From: Lactobacillus pasteurii DSM 23907 = CRBIP 24.76
Lineage (GTDB): Bacteria; Bacillota; Bacilli; Lactobacillales; Lactobacillaceae
Assembly: GCF_000297025.1 (NCBI RefSeq)
Contig: NZ_CAKD01000001.1
Location: forward strand, 62,001 to 126,000
Direction: 5' to 3'
DNA: 64,000 nt
Positions 25,560-33,916 of this stretch are shown one piece after another; position 1 is the first letter of the stretch; each line of letters opens with the position of its first letter. The notes beneath the pieces were generated by a model that had not been told where the DNA came from, searched no databases, and saw only the letters and a program-made list of their open reading frames with translations. The translations under genes and the position numbers were made by a program.

Positions 25560-25568
25560 TTAGAACCT

Positions 25569-26669
25569 CTAAACGTTAAATCTAAATTCGATAATATCGC
25601 CATCTTGAACTTCGTATTCCTTACCTTCAAGACGAACGCGACCTGCTTCTTTTACCTTTTGCATTGTTTCGTACTTGTCTAAGTCTTCGTATGAAACAAC
25701 TTCTGCTCTAATGAATCCACGTTCAAAGTCAGAGTGGATAACACCGGCAACTTGTGGGGCCTTCATGCCTTCGTGGAAAGTCCAAGCACGAGTTTCAGTT
25801 CCACCTGCTGTAAAGAATGTTCTCAAGCCCAAAATGTGGTAAGCAGCTCTAATCAAACGGTCAAGACCAGATTCTTCTACGCCTTCAGCTTCAAGAAATT
25901 CTTGCTTTTCATCATCGTCTAAGCCAGCGATTTCTTCTTCAGTCGCTGCTGAAATACCCAAGCATTCAGCACCTTCTTTTTCAGCGTGAGCCTTAACGAT
26001 TTGGTAGTACTTGTCGCTTTCTGGATCAGCCATTGAGTCTTCAGCAATGTTAGCTACATAGATGATTGGCTTAGAAGTCAATAAGAACAAGCCCTTAACG
26101 ATCTTTTGTTCGTCAGCGTTAAACTTGATTGAACGAGCTGCGCCACCTTCTTCAAGGACTGGTTGCAATTTTTCAAGTACGGCTAATTCTGCCTTAGCTT
26201 CCTTATCGCCTTGCTGAGCAACCTTCTTCACCTTGCCAATGCGGCGGTTAACTGCATCTAAGTCGGCAATCGTCAATTCAAGGTTGATGGTGTTGATATC
26301 TTCCTCAGGGTCAACTTTGCCAGTAACTGAGGTAATATTGTCATCGTCAAAAGCTCTAACTACGTGAACAATCGCATCAGTTTGACGGATATTTTCTAGG
26401 AACTTGTTACCAAGACCTTCACCCTTAGAAGCACCCTTAACAAGACCAGCAATATCAGTAAATTCGAAAGTAGTGTGTACAACCTTCTTGGCTGGAATCA
26501 ATTCTTGGATTCTAGCTAAACGACTATCTGGCACTTCAACCATTCCAACATTTGGTTCAATGGTAGCAAATGGATAGTTGGCCATTTCAGCTCCAGCTTT
26601 AGTAATTGCATTAAATAGAGTTGACTTACCAACGTTTGGCAAACCAACAATACCAGCAGTTAATGACAT
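25569..26669 (-). CDS. ychF: Redox-regulated ATPase YchF (Obg-like)
   Basis: 366 residues, the standard length. G1 is GLPNVGKST at about 8-16, switch TFEFTDIAGL, and the C-terminal TGS domain ends VQDGDIIEFRFNV. YchF is a universally conserved ribosome-associated P-loop enzyme that prefers ATP to GTP and is linked to stress and translation control. ATG 26669 has AAAAGGGG upstream. It follows the DUF951 gene with a one-base gap, an arrangement common in Firmicutes chromosomes next to parB. Confidence 0.96.
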   Translation of the reverse strand: MSLTAGIVGLPNVGKSTLFNAITKAGAEMANYPFATIEPNVGMVEVPDSRLARIQELIPAKKVVHTTFEFTDIAGLVKGASKGEGLGNKFLENIRQTDAIVHVVRAFDDDNITSVTGKVDPEEDINTINLELTIADLDAVNRRIGKVKKVAQQGDKEAKAELAVLEKLQPVLEEGGAARSIKFNADEQKIVKGLFLLTSKPIIYVANIAEDSMADPESDKYYQIVKAHAEKEGAECLGISAATEEEIAGLDDDEKQEFLEAEGVEESGLDRLIRAAYHILGLRTFFTAGGTETRAWTFHEGMKAPQVAGVIHSDFERGFIRAEVVSYEDLDKYETMQKVKEAGRVRLEGKEYEVQDGDIIEFRFNV

Positions 26670-26670
26670 A

Positions 26671-26961
26671 TTATTCCCCTTTTTCTTTATCTAAATTATT
26701 AACAACTTTTGGACGAGCAATCTGATCCTTAGGCAAATAGAATTCCTTCTTTGCATTTACCGGATCATTTGCTTTGGCAAGAACTTTCTTCACCTTTCGG
26801 TTAAATTCTGAACGTGGAAGCATCACTACTCGACCGCATCCCATACATTTTAACCGAATATCCGCGCCTAGTCGCAAAATTTCCCAATCATTTTTTTGAC
26901 AGGCGTGGGGCTTTTTCATCTGAACAGTATCAGCTAAATTATAATCTTCATTCTTAATCAT
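26671..26961 (-). CDS. DUF951 zinc-ribbon-like small protein
   Basis: 96 residues from ATG 26961. An earlier TTG in frame (26970) is less likely. The start overlaps the parB stop by eight bases (ATGATTAA), so translation is coupled. The sequence MKKPHACQKNDWEILRLGADIRLKCMGCGRVVMLPRSEF is the DUF951 core, with CMGC and an upstream HAC that could bind zinc. DUF951 proteins are usually about 65 residues, so the basic tail here (70-96) is an extension. Function is unknown; linkage to parB and ychF is conserved in many Firmicutes. Confidence 0.85.
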   Translation of the reverse strand: MIKNEDYNLADTVQMKKPHACQKNDWEILRLGADIRLKCMGCGRVVMLPRSEFNRKVKKVLAKANDPVNAKKEFYLPKDQIARPKVVNNLDKEKGE

Positions 26962-27838
26962 CGAGATCAACGCCTAAAATATCTAAAATTCGGTTAAGGT
27001 CTTCAATTGAGGCAAAGTCAATCGAAACATGTCCCTTACCTTGCTTGCTTTCAGAAATATTGACATTAGCACCAAACTTATCAGCCAATCTGCTTTCGCT
27101 TGCTCTAATAAAGGCAGACTTCTTAGCAACCTTTTTGCGCGGCTTTTTAGCGTTAATTGCAGCTACTAAGGCTTCAACCTTGCGAACAGGCATCCCTTCC
27201 TTGACTACGCGCTTGGCAATTTCATCAATTCGGTCCTTATCTTTTAAACCAAGAAGCGTTCTAGCTTGTCCCATTGACAACTCTCCATGTTGAAGCAAGC
27301 GCTTGGTCTTGCTTGGTAAGGTCAACAAGCGCAAGTAGTTGGCAATATATGGACGAGACTTGCCCATACGCTTAGAAACTTCTTCTTGAGTAAGACCCAA
27401 GTTCTTTTGAAGCATTTCATAAGCTTGTGCTTCTTCAAGTGGAGTCAAATCTTCACGTTGCAAGTTTTCTAGGACTGCAACTTCCATCATTTGACTTTCA
27501 TCGAATTTGCGCACGATCGCCGGAATATTTTGCTTTTTGGCTAATTTTGATGCTCTAAAACGTCTTTCACCAGCAATAATTTCATAGCCAGTAATCGATT
27601 TGCGCACAATAATTGGCTGAAACACGCCATTTTCGCGAATTGAATCAGCCAATTCCTTTAAGCTTTTATCGTCAAAAGTCTTTCTAGGTTGGTAAGGATT
27701 AGGACGAATTTCAGACAAATCAATTTCTTGAATTTCTTCAGTTTCATCAATTTGTGGCTCATCTTCAAATAAAGCTTCGATTCCTCTACCAAGACCACCC
27801 TTTTTTCTTGGTTCTTTACTTCTTGAGTCTCTTGCCAT
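26954..27838 (-). CDS. parB: Chromosome partitioning protein ParB (Spo0J)
   Basis: 294 residues. The ParB/Srx CTPase domain includes NPYQPRKTFDD and the GERRFRASKLAKK box (about 80-95). A central HTH (LTQEEVSKRMGKSRPYIANYLRLL) is followed by a C-terminal dimerisation segment. It binds parS and loads SMC to organise the origin region. ATG 27838 lies inside the parA end (23-bp overlap) with AAGAGGTG upstream. It is one of two ParB-like proteins in the cluster; the more upstream one is Noc. Confidence 0.94.
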   Translation of the reverse strand: MARDSRSKEPRKKGGLGRGIEALFEDEPQIDETEEIQEIDLSEIRPNPYQPRKTFDDKSLKELADSIRENGVFQPIIVRKSITGYEIIAGERRFRASKLAKKQNIPAIVRKFDESQMMEVAVLENLQREDLTPLEEAQAYEMLQKNLGLTQEEVSKRMGKSRPYIANYLRLLTLPSKTKRLLQHGELSMGQARTLLGLKDKDRIDEIAKRVVKEGMPVRKVEALVAAINAKKPRKKVAKKSAFIRASESRLADKFGANVNISESKQGKGHVSIDFASIEDLNRILDILGVDLDD

Positions 27839-28595
27839 GAGCTTTCAACACCTCTTTTGCCAAATCATCGTAAACCTTCGCTCCGCGAGAGCGTGGTGCG
27901 TATTCATTAATTGGTTGACCATAGCTTGGCGCTTCTGCCAGCTTGGTTATTCTAGGGATAATTGTCTTGTAAACCTTCTTGTCAAAATAAGCCTGAACTT
28001 CTTTGACAACTTCGGCCCCTAGATTTGTTCTTGCATCAAGCATTGTCAGCAAGACGCCTTCAACTCCAAGATCCTTGTTGAAGTGCTTTTGCACTAAGCG
28101 AATTGTGTTCAATAATTGGCTTAGACCTTCCATTGCGTAGTATTCACTTTGAACTGGGATCAAAATTGAGTCAGAAGCAGTAAAGGCATTGATTGAAAGT
28201 TGGCCTAATGACGGCGGACAATCAATGAAGACAAAATCGTATTTGTCACTAACTGTATCTAAAGCTGACTTCAATCTAGTCTCACGTGCTATCATGCTGA
28301 TCAATTCTGTTTCTGCCCCAGACAAGTTGATGGTGGCTGGAACAGCATCTAACCGCTTAACAGAAGTATGGTGGATAGTTTCTTCAAGCGGAACTTCATC
28401 GATCAACACATTGTAAATGTCCTGGTCAATCTCTGATTTTTCAATTCCTAAACCAGAGGTGGCGTTGCCTTGCGGATCTATATCAACAATTAAAACGCGG
28501 TAACCACGGTCGGCAATCGAGGCTGCTAAGTTAATAGTCGTCGTAGTTTTACCTACTCCTCCTTTTTGGTTAGCAACCGAAATTACATTTACCAT
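27816..28595 (-). CDS. parA: Chromosome partitioning ATPase ParA (Soj)
   Basis: 259 residues of the MinD/ParA family. Deviant Walker A is KGGVGKTTT at about 11-19, Walker A' VLIVDIDPQGNAT and Walker B FVFIDCPPSLG. It works with ParB in origin segregation and can influence DnaA. ATG 28595 has GGAGAAAAAC upstream and follows noc by 12 bp. Confidence 0.95.
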   Translation of the reverse strand: MVNVISVANQKGGVGKTTTTINLAASIADRGYRVLIVDIDPQGNATSGLGIEKSEIDQDIYNVLIDEVPLEETIHHTSVKRLDAVPATINLSGAETELISMIARETRLKSALDTVSDKYDFVFIDCPPSLGQLSINAFTASDSILIPVQSEYYAMEGLSQLLNTIRLVQKHFNKDLGVEGVLLTMLDARTNLGAEVVKEVQAYFDKKVYKTIIPRITKLAEAPSYGQPINEYAPRSRGAKVYDDLAKEVLKAHGKRLKK

Positions 28596-28607
28596 ATGTT
28601 TTTCTCC

Positions 28608-29444
28608 TTACTTTCTCTTCAATTCAATCGTAATCCGATAATCATCAGGATCGTTATTTTCCTGAACCTTTACCTTGATACCTGAATCTTTAGCTAATTT
28701 AATTGCTTGCTTGATGGTATTGATTTGAACTTTCAGATCCTTTGGAATGCGGTTGACAACCCGCTTCTTGCGTTCTTTAGTAGCAAGATCCTTGGCCTTT
28801 TTGGCAAAGTAGCCATCGACATCAAGGGCGATCTGTTCTGTTTCTTTAACCGTTAAGCTATTGGCTAAAATTTCATCGACTACTCGGCCTTGATCCTTTT
28901 CGCTTAGCCCAATTAAAGCTCGGCCGTGGCGAGCCGTAATTTGCTTGCTAGCCAAGTAGTTCTGTACCTTAGGAGTCAATTTGAGTAGACGCAATTTGTT
29001 AGCAACGTAAGATTGCGACTTACCCACATTCTTAGCTAATTCTGACTGAGTCAAGTTGTTGAGCTTCATCAAGTTGCTGTAGGCGTTAGCTTCGTCAATT
29101 GGGTTGAGGTCTTCACGCTGCAAATTTTCGATCAAAGCTAAAGATGCTGCTTGATCGTCGCTCATATTATTGATAATAGCAGGGATCTTTTCCCAGTTTA
29201 AAACTTGAGCTGCTCTAAAACGACGCTCACCAGCGATGATTTCGTATTTATCGTCTTTTTGTCTTACAACGATTGGCTGCAATAGCCCTTCCTTGTCAAG
29301 AGTCTGGGCCAATTCGTTGATTGACTCTTCAGAAAATTGGCGCCGAGGTTGATAAGGATTAGCTACCAACTGACTAAGTGGTAAATCCTGAATTTGTTTA
29401 TCTTTAGGTATCTCTTCATGGTGTCGATTGAAAAAGAATGCCAT
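28608..29444 (-). CDS. noc: Nucleoid occlusion protein Noc
   Basis: 278 residues, a ParB paralogue. The order rsmG-noc-parA-parB is typical for Noc. The N-terminal amphipathic stretch MAFFFNRHHEEIPKD fits the membrane-targeting helix of Noc. NPYQPRRQFSEE, GERRFRAAQVLNW and the HTH LTQSELAKNVGKSQSYVANKLRLL follow. In Bacillus, Noc binds NBS sites and blocks FtsZ assembly over the nucleoid. ATG 29444 has GAGGAAGTG upstream. Confidence 0.9.
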   Translation of the reverse strand: MAFFFNRHHEEIPKDKQIQDLPLSQLVANPYQPRRQFSEESINELAQTLDKEGLLQPIVVRQKDDKYEIIAGERRFRAAQVLNWEKIPAIINNMSDDQAASLALIENLQREDLNPIDEANAYSNLMKLNNLTQSELAKNVGKSQSYVANKLRLLKLTPKVQNYLASKQITARHGRALIGLSEKDQGRVVDEILANSLTVKETEQIALDVDGYFAKKAKDLATKERKKRVVNRIPKDLKVQINTIKQAIKLAKDSGIKVKVQENNDPDDYRITIELKRK

Positions 29445-29461
29445 AATAATTCACTTCCTCA

Positions 29462-30184
29462 CTACTGAATTGGTTTGCGTCTAGGCATCCCAGCCTGTCT
29501 TGGGTATTTCTTTGGCGTAGCCTTGATCTTTTTGAAGATTAATAAGCTACGATCTTCCTGACTAAGCGGCAAGGTAAGTTCTTTAGACGCTACTAGTTCT
29601 GCTCCTAGAACATCGACTGCTTTTTGGCTTTCCTTTAACTCATCTTGAGCCTTAGGACCCTTTAAAGCAACAAAATAGCCACCTTCTTTAACCAAAGGTA
29701 GACAATATTCGCTTAAAACAGTCATATTTGCAACTGCTCTAGCTGTAACTATGTCAAATTGCTGACGATACTTAGGGTTTTGACCAATATCTTCGGCTCG
29801 GCCATGAACTAGCTCTACTCCATCAAGGCCCAACTTTTTGGTTAAATTGTCTAAAAAAGTCAATCGCTTGGCCAAAGAATCGACAATCGTCACCTTAAAA
29901 TCTGGCCGCAAAATCTTGAGCGGAATTGATGGAAAGCCTGCCCCGGCACCTACATCGCATAAGCTAGCATCTTGACCAAAGAATTGGGCAAAATGAAGCA
30001 GCGGCGTTACACTATCATAAAAATGTTTGAGATAAACTTCTTCTTTTGAAGTGATTCTAGTCAAATTGACATGCTTGTTAGTCTCAATCAAATCTTCAAA
30101 ATAAAGATTAAATTGTTCGAGTTGCTGATCGCTTAAAATAATATTTTCTTTTTTTAGTTCTTCTACAAATTGTTCAGGATTCAT
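29462..30184 (-). CDS. rsmG: 16S rRNA (guanine527-N7)-methyltransferase RsmG
   Basis: 240 residues, standard size. The SAM-binding motif is [15 protein letters not shown] (about 77-91). The substrate segment includes GRAEDI and [23 protein letters not shown]. The C-terminal tail is basic ([20 protein letters not shown]), as usual for rRNA binding. It is the first gene of the rsmG-noc-parA-parB string. A parS-like hairpin covers its leader and ribosome site. Confidence 0.95.
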   Translation of the reverse strand: MNPEQFVEELKKENIILSDQQLEQFNLYFEDLIETNKHVNLTRITSKEEVYLKHFYDSVTPLLHFAQFFGQDASLCDVGAGAGFPSIPLKILRPDFKVTIVDSLAKRLTFLDNLTKKLGLDGVELVHGRAEDIGQNPKYRQQFDIVTARAVANMTVLSEYCLPLVKEGGYFVALKGPKAQDELKESQKAVDVLGAELVASKELTLPLSQEDRSLLIFKKIKATPKKYPRQAGMPRRKPIQ

Positions 30185-30193
30185 TTTTCACCC

Positions 30194-30210
30194 GTGAAAC
30201 CGTGTTTCAC
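30194..30210 (-). repeat. parS-like inverted repeat in the rsmG leader
   Basis: GTGAAAC / GTTTCAC arms around a CGT centre (30194-30210), next to a further TTTCAC half at 30186-30191. These are parS half-sites (consensus TGTTTCACGTGAAACA) but spaced differently. The element ends ten bases before the rsmG ATG, so it could also be an RNA hairpin near the ribosome site. Confidence 0.5.
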
Positions 30211-30337
30211 ACCTTATAATTCTACGCTAAAATGTGCATTAGTAAAGTTAATCATCCCTACAATTATGAAGTATTTTTGTTTAATCGTCAAAGCTTAGTT
30301 GCCGTGGTATAATTTTAAACAATCAAAGGAGATATAT

Positions 30338-30874
30338 ATGATTGTAACTTTAATTGTTTTAGCCTATTTGGCTTTGCAAGCTTATAAGGGCTTCCAGACA
30401 GGCTTTACCCGCTACATCGTTAATTTAGTTTTTGGGGCAATTGTCTTTATCATTGCGATTTTCTTCCAAAATGATCTGGGCAACTGGCTTTATAGCGAGA
30501 TTTCTGGTCAGCAAATTCAAACCAATTTAACCACGCAAACTGATCTAATGCTGTACCGCTTTGCAGCTTTCTTTATCATTTTGTTCGTTGGGCGAATGGT
30601 CGTTAAAATTTTCAAAAGTTGGATGCCAAGCAAAAATCCTCACTCTACTAGTCTAGGTAGCATTCTAGACAGCGTGCTTGGGGCAATTGCTTCATTTGTG
30701 GCGGGATATTTCTTCGTTTACGTAGTTTTATCGATGTTAAACGCCTTGCAAAATCAATGGTTCATCCAGCAAACCATCGATTCTAGTTTCTTGCGCTTCA
30801 TTATCTATGATACGCCGGGACTATCAAACGGAATCTTCAATAGTATTTTTAATATTTCAAGAACAGCTGCTTAG
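30338..30874 (+). CDS. CvpA family membrane protein
   Basis: 178 residues from ATG 30338, which has AAAGGAG. A longer frame from 30299 has no ribosome site. Four membrane helices are evident (about 3-20, 25-45, 65-90, 105-130), then a short C-terminal tail. The glycine-rich segments YKGFQTGFTRYIVNLVFG and HSTSLGSILDSVLGAIASFVAGY fit CvpA/colicin V production family members, linked to envelope homeostasis. It is divergent from rsmG. Confidence 0.85.
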   Translation: MIVTLIVLAYLALQAYKGFQTGFTRYIVNLVFGAIVFIIAIFFQNDLGNWLYSEISGQQIQTNLTTQTDLMLYRFAAFFIILFVGRMVVKIFKSWMPSKNPHSTSLGSILDSVLGAIASFVAGYFFVYVVLSMLNALQNQWFIQQTIDSSFLRFIIYDTPGLSNGIFNSIFNISRTAA

Positions 30875-30877
30875 GCA

Positions 30878-30914
30878 AAAAAGGGATGTAACTTTTCGTT
30901 ACATCCTCTTTTGT
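30878..30914. terminator. Bidirectional terminator between cvpA and apbE
   Basis: GGATGTAAC / GTTACATCC stem with a TTTTC loop, A-run before and CTCTTTT after, between convergent genes. Confidence 0.85.
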
Positions 30915-31859
30915 TTATTTCTTAAAATTGTCGTATTCAACGTGCTCATCATTGTAAACAAAGACTGCGCCAATTCGATCCGGATCCTTGCTCCAATCAA
31001 TAATTGGATGACCAGCAAAGAATAATCTCTTACATTCAATCTCTGCATCAACGCTTCGTCTAGTAAAAGTGGTTACCCCAGCCAATTCTGTTTCAACTGG
31101 GTAGCCTGTTCTTGGATCGATTAAGTGGTGATACTTCTTGCCGTTAACTTCTAAATAGCGCTCATATACCCCACTAGTTACAGCTGAACATTCCTTGACC
31201 ATAACTGAGGTAATATTGCCGCCGCGCTTGGCCTTAGGGTCTTGCACGCCAATTGCCCAAAGGCCGCTAGCACGCTTAGGCGAATCGCCAACCAGCAAAA
31301 TGTTCCCACCTAAGTTGATAATGCCGGCTCTAACTCCGCAGCTTAACCAAAAGTCGCGAATTCGATCAGCAATCCAGCCCTTGGCAATACCGCCAAGATC
31401 TAGTTCCATGCCTTCTTTAGTCAAGAAGACTGTTTGATCATTGTCATTTAATTCCACATCAAATGGATCAGTTAGCGCCATCTTTGCCTTGATTTCATCA
31501 TCAGTTGGGACATGGGCACCCTTAAAGCCAATGTGCCATAATTTTACAACTGGGCCAATCAAAGCATTAAAGCCGAAGTTTTCGCGGCTCTTTTCAACGG
31601 CCAGCTTAACCAAGCTATAAGTTGGACTAGAAACTTGAACTGCGTGCTTGCCAGCAGCATGGTTAATATCCATTACTTCAGACACATCCCGATTAACAGT
31701 CAAAAGGTCCTCATAATGATCGATCAGCTCAAAAGATTTATTGATTACATAATCATCTTTTGCGCCAAAAATCTGTAAAGTAATCGTTGTTCCCAGAGCA
31801 TGGTGCGTACCTACTCTAGACTCTAAAGCTAAATCTTTAACTATTGTATTATTTTCCAT
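30915..31859 (-). CDS. apbE: FAD:protein FMN transferase (ApbE)
   Basis: 314 residues. ApbE covalently attaches FMN from FAD to a Ser/Thr of target flavoproteins using Mg2+. Visible motifs are GTTITLQIFG, DLGGIAKGWIADRI, INLGGNILLVGDSP, AVTSGVYERYLE and HHLIDPRTGYPVE. There is no signal peptide or lipobox, so this is a cytoplasmic form rather than the usual lipoprotein. No obvious flavinylation target is encoded in the window. It lies 2 bp behind the phosphatase gene and in the same operon direction as the two flavin reductases upstream. Confidence 0.92.
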   Translation of the reverse strand: MENNTIVKDLALESRVGTHHALGTTITLQIFGAKDDYVINKSFELIDHYEDLLTVNRDVSEVMDINHAAGKHAVQVSSPTYSLVKLAVEKSRENFGFNALIGPVVKLWHIGFKGAHVPTDDEIKAKMALTDPFDVELNDNDQTVFLTKEGMELDLGGIAKGWIADRIRDFWLSCGVRAGIINLGGNILLVGDSPKRASGLWAIGVQDPKAKRGGNITSVMVKECSAVTSGVYERYLEVNGKKYHHLIDPRTGYPVETELAGVTTFTRRSVDAEIECKRLFFAGHPIIDWSKDPDRIGAVFVYNDEHVEYDNFKK

Positions 31860-31861
31860 GA

Positions 31862-32656
31862 TTAGTTCTTTTCTAAATATAAATCTTGCAAAGCAGCCTG
31901 AAAATCAGCTGATACATCAAGCTGGTTGCGAATAAAGGCATCTAGGCCCCCGAATTCTTCATTAATCGTGATCAAGGTCGTATCCAAAAAGGCATCAGAA
32001 ACTGACCCAAGTACTCGCATGTTGGCACGGAACTTGTCATTTTCGCCTTCAAGGGCAAATTGCTTGTCTCTTTTTGCGCGGTAGTCGCTCAAGACCAAGT
32101 TGGAATATAGATAGTCTTGGCGAATCACTTCTAAATCAACACCCAAAATGTAAAGCAAAATCAAAGTTACAAAGCCAGTCCGATCCTTGCCTTCTGAGCA
32201 GTGATACAAAGTAGCGCCTTGACGATTATTGACTAGGGATTCCAAGATCTTATGCATTGAATTTTGCGAATGTTCTTTTAAAACATAATCACGGTAGCGT
32301 TGGCACATCAAATGAAAGCCTGCGTATTGATCTTGGCGGTACATCTTAAAGGCCTTCTCCAAATCATTGATACCGCCTTTAGTATTGTCTTCATTAGAAA
32401 CAGAATAGTCAAAATGTTCAACTTGCTCAATTGCGTCATCTGGACAATTTTTGCGTTCCATTGGCGAACGCAAGTCGATAATCGTATTCAAGCCATATTC
32501 GCGTAAAACTCGCTTATCTTCAGCTGAAATTCCATTGACCTTGCCTGATCTAATCAAACGGTGAGCCTTAATCTTTCGACCGTCTAAGCCAATGTAGCCA
32601 CCTAAGTCTCGTGGATTGCGTACAGTTCTAAGTGGTAGAACGATTGGTTTAACCAT
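31862..32656 (-). CDS. Tyrosine/phosphoinositide-type protein phosphatase
   Basis: 264 residues from ATG 32656 with AAAGGTG. An upstream frame to 32725 runs through the terminator and is rejected. The P-loop signature HCSEGKDRTG has nucleophile Cys153 and Arg159, matching the C-x5-R rule. The EGKDRTG variant is typical of the Y_phosphatase3/LipA-like family that includes dual-specificity and lipid phosphatases. N-terminal NPRDLGGY and DLRSPMER are also family signatures. Substrate unknown. Confidence 0.9.
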   Translation of the reverse strand: MVKPIVLPLRTVRNPRDLGGYIGLDGRKIKAHRLIRSGKVNGISAEDKRVLREYGLNTIIDLRSPMERKNCPDDAIEQVEHFDYSVSNEDNTKGGINDLEKAFKMYRQDQYAGFHLMCQRYRDYVLKEHSQNSMHKILESLVNNRQGATLYHCSEGKDRTGFVTLILLYILGVDLEVIRQDYLYSNLVLSDYRAKRDKQFALEGENDKFRANMRVLGSVSDAFLDTTLITINEEFGGLDAFIRNQLDVSADFQAALQDLYLEKN

Positions 32657-32680
32657 TAAACGAATCACCTTTTCTAAAAT

Positions 32681-32715
32681 AAAAAAGTCCAAGACGATAG
32701 TCTCAGACTTAATTT
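32681..32715 (-). terminator. Terminator after the flavin reductase pair
   Basis: AAGTCCAAGAC / GTCTCAGACTT, 9 of 11 paired, followed on the minus strand by TTTTTTATTTT. It sits only 12 bp ahead of the phosphatase ribosome site, so that gene is read through it or from a promoter before it. Confidence 0.7.
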
Positions 32716-32751
32716 TACAACTCAATTGTATATAATAGCAAAATTATTTGC

Positions 32752-33288
32752 CTACTTAACAAAGTTAATGAAGTTATCCATCATTGCATCCAATTGCTTG
32801 ATGTAAGCTTCGTTAGTCAATTCGTGACTTTCCTTGTCAAAGTTAGCAGCAGCGCCACCGATCAAAACTTCGTTGCCTGGCAAAACATTAGCGCTCATAT
32901 CAGGTGAAAGCAAAATTTCGCGTGCCTCTTCTTGAGCTCTTGATGAACCTTGAATACCATATGAAGTTCCGACTACAGCAACTGGCTTCATCTTCATTAC
33001 ATCAGGACCTGCGTGCGAACCTAGCCATTCAAGCGCACTCTTTAAGGCAGCCGGAATACCATGGTCATATTCAGGCGTGGTCAAAATTACGCCATCTGCT
33101 TCTTTAACTGCTTGAATCCATTCCTTAGTAACTTCATCAGCTTCTTGTGAACGACTAAAAGGCTTGATTGGGTCAATTTCTACTACTTCAATATCTGCCT
33201 TATCGCTGTATCTCTTAGCGATATATTGTGCCAAAAAGCGATTGAAAGAAAATTCAGCATTAGTACCTACAACAGCTAATAATTTCAT
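32752..33288 (-). CDS. NADH-dependent FMN reductase, second subunit
   Basis: 178 residues from ATG 33288 (AAGGGG upstream); a GTG nine bases earlier is weaker. Flavodoxin-like NADPH-dependent FMN reductase family: FMN phosphate loop VGTNAEFSFNRFL and the [19 protein letters not shown] segment. It lies 12 bp behind a diverged paralogue. In L. johnsonii a two-gene flavin reductase (NFR) of this type is the main aerobic H2O2 source, and this pair has the same size and arrangement. Both subunits are needed there, so a heteromer is likely here. Confidence 0.88.
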   Translation of the reverse strand: MKLLAVVGTNAEFSFNRFLAQYIAKRYSDKADIEVVEIDPIKPFSRSQEADEVTKEWIQAVKEADGVILTTPEYDHGIPAALKSALEWLGSHAGPDVMKMKPVAVVGTSYGIQGSSRAQEEAREILLSPDMSANVLPGNEVLIGGAAANFDKESHELTNEAYIKQLDAMMDNFINFVK

Positions 33289-33300
33289 CAATTCCACCCC

Positions 33301-33840
33301 TTACTTAGTAATTTGTGCATACCAGCTATCAACTTCGTCAAAGAAGTGATCCAAGAATTCAACTGTCTTGACATTAGTCAAGTTGCCTTCTTCATCGAAT
33401 TGACTTGGAGCTGTTCCCATCATGAATTCATCACCATTGAAAATTTCAGCGCTAAATCCTGGTGCAGTCATAATGCTCTTCAAGCGGCTCTGTGAACGAG
33501 CTGCACCTTGAGGCATTGGTGAAGTGGAAATGATAACAACTGGTTTGCCTTTGAATGGGTGAACTACACTTGAAAGCCATTCTAAAGCACTCTTAAGTGA
33601 ACTTGCGACAGAGTGTTGTTGTTCAGGACTTGCAATAAGCACCATGTCGCTTTCTTCGATCTTCTTGCTTAAGGCTAACACATCAGCTGGTGCATCAACA
33701 CCTTCTTTGTAAAGCGGTAAACCTTTTACTGTTTCAATTTCAAAATCATACTTACCAGCAAAGTGCTTAGCAACAAATTGCAACAATGCCATATTAAATG
33801 ATTTATCAGCATTTGAACCTGATAATGCTAGAATCTTCAT
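33301..33840 (-). CDS. NADH-dependent FMN reductase, first subunit
   Basis: 179 residues from ATG 33840 with AAAGGTGG; an upstream in-frame start lacks a ribosome site. Same fold as its neighbour: [15 protein letters not shown] at the phosphate loop. [19 protein letters not shown] stands where the paralogue has TPEYDHG, so the Tyr that usually stacks on FMN is replaced by Gln. That suggests divided roles between subunits. It reduces FMN with NADH; the reduced flavin then reacts with O2 to give H2O2. The gene is preceded by a minus-strand TATAAT (33877-33882) with a poor -35, and by the TetR gene. Confidence 0.88.
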   Translation of the reverse strand: MKILALSGSNADKSFNMALLQFVAKHFAGKYDFEIETVKGLPLYKEGVDAPADVLALSKKIEESDMVLIASPEQQHSVASSLKSALEWLSSVVHPFKGKPVVIISTSPMPQGAARSQSRLKSIMTAPGFSAEIFNGDEFMMGTAPSQFDEEGNLTNVKTVEFLDHFFDEVDSWYAQITK

Positions 33841-33916
33841 AAAAAACCACCTTTCAAAAACCGTTATGAGTTTCATTATACCCCAATGTTGGAATAAATG
33901 TATGCACTTTCATAAA

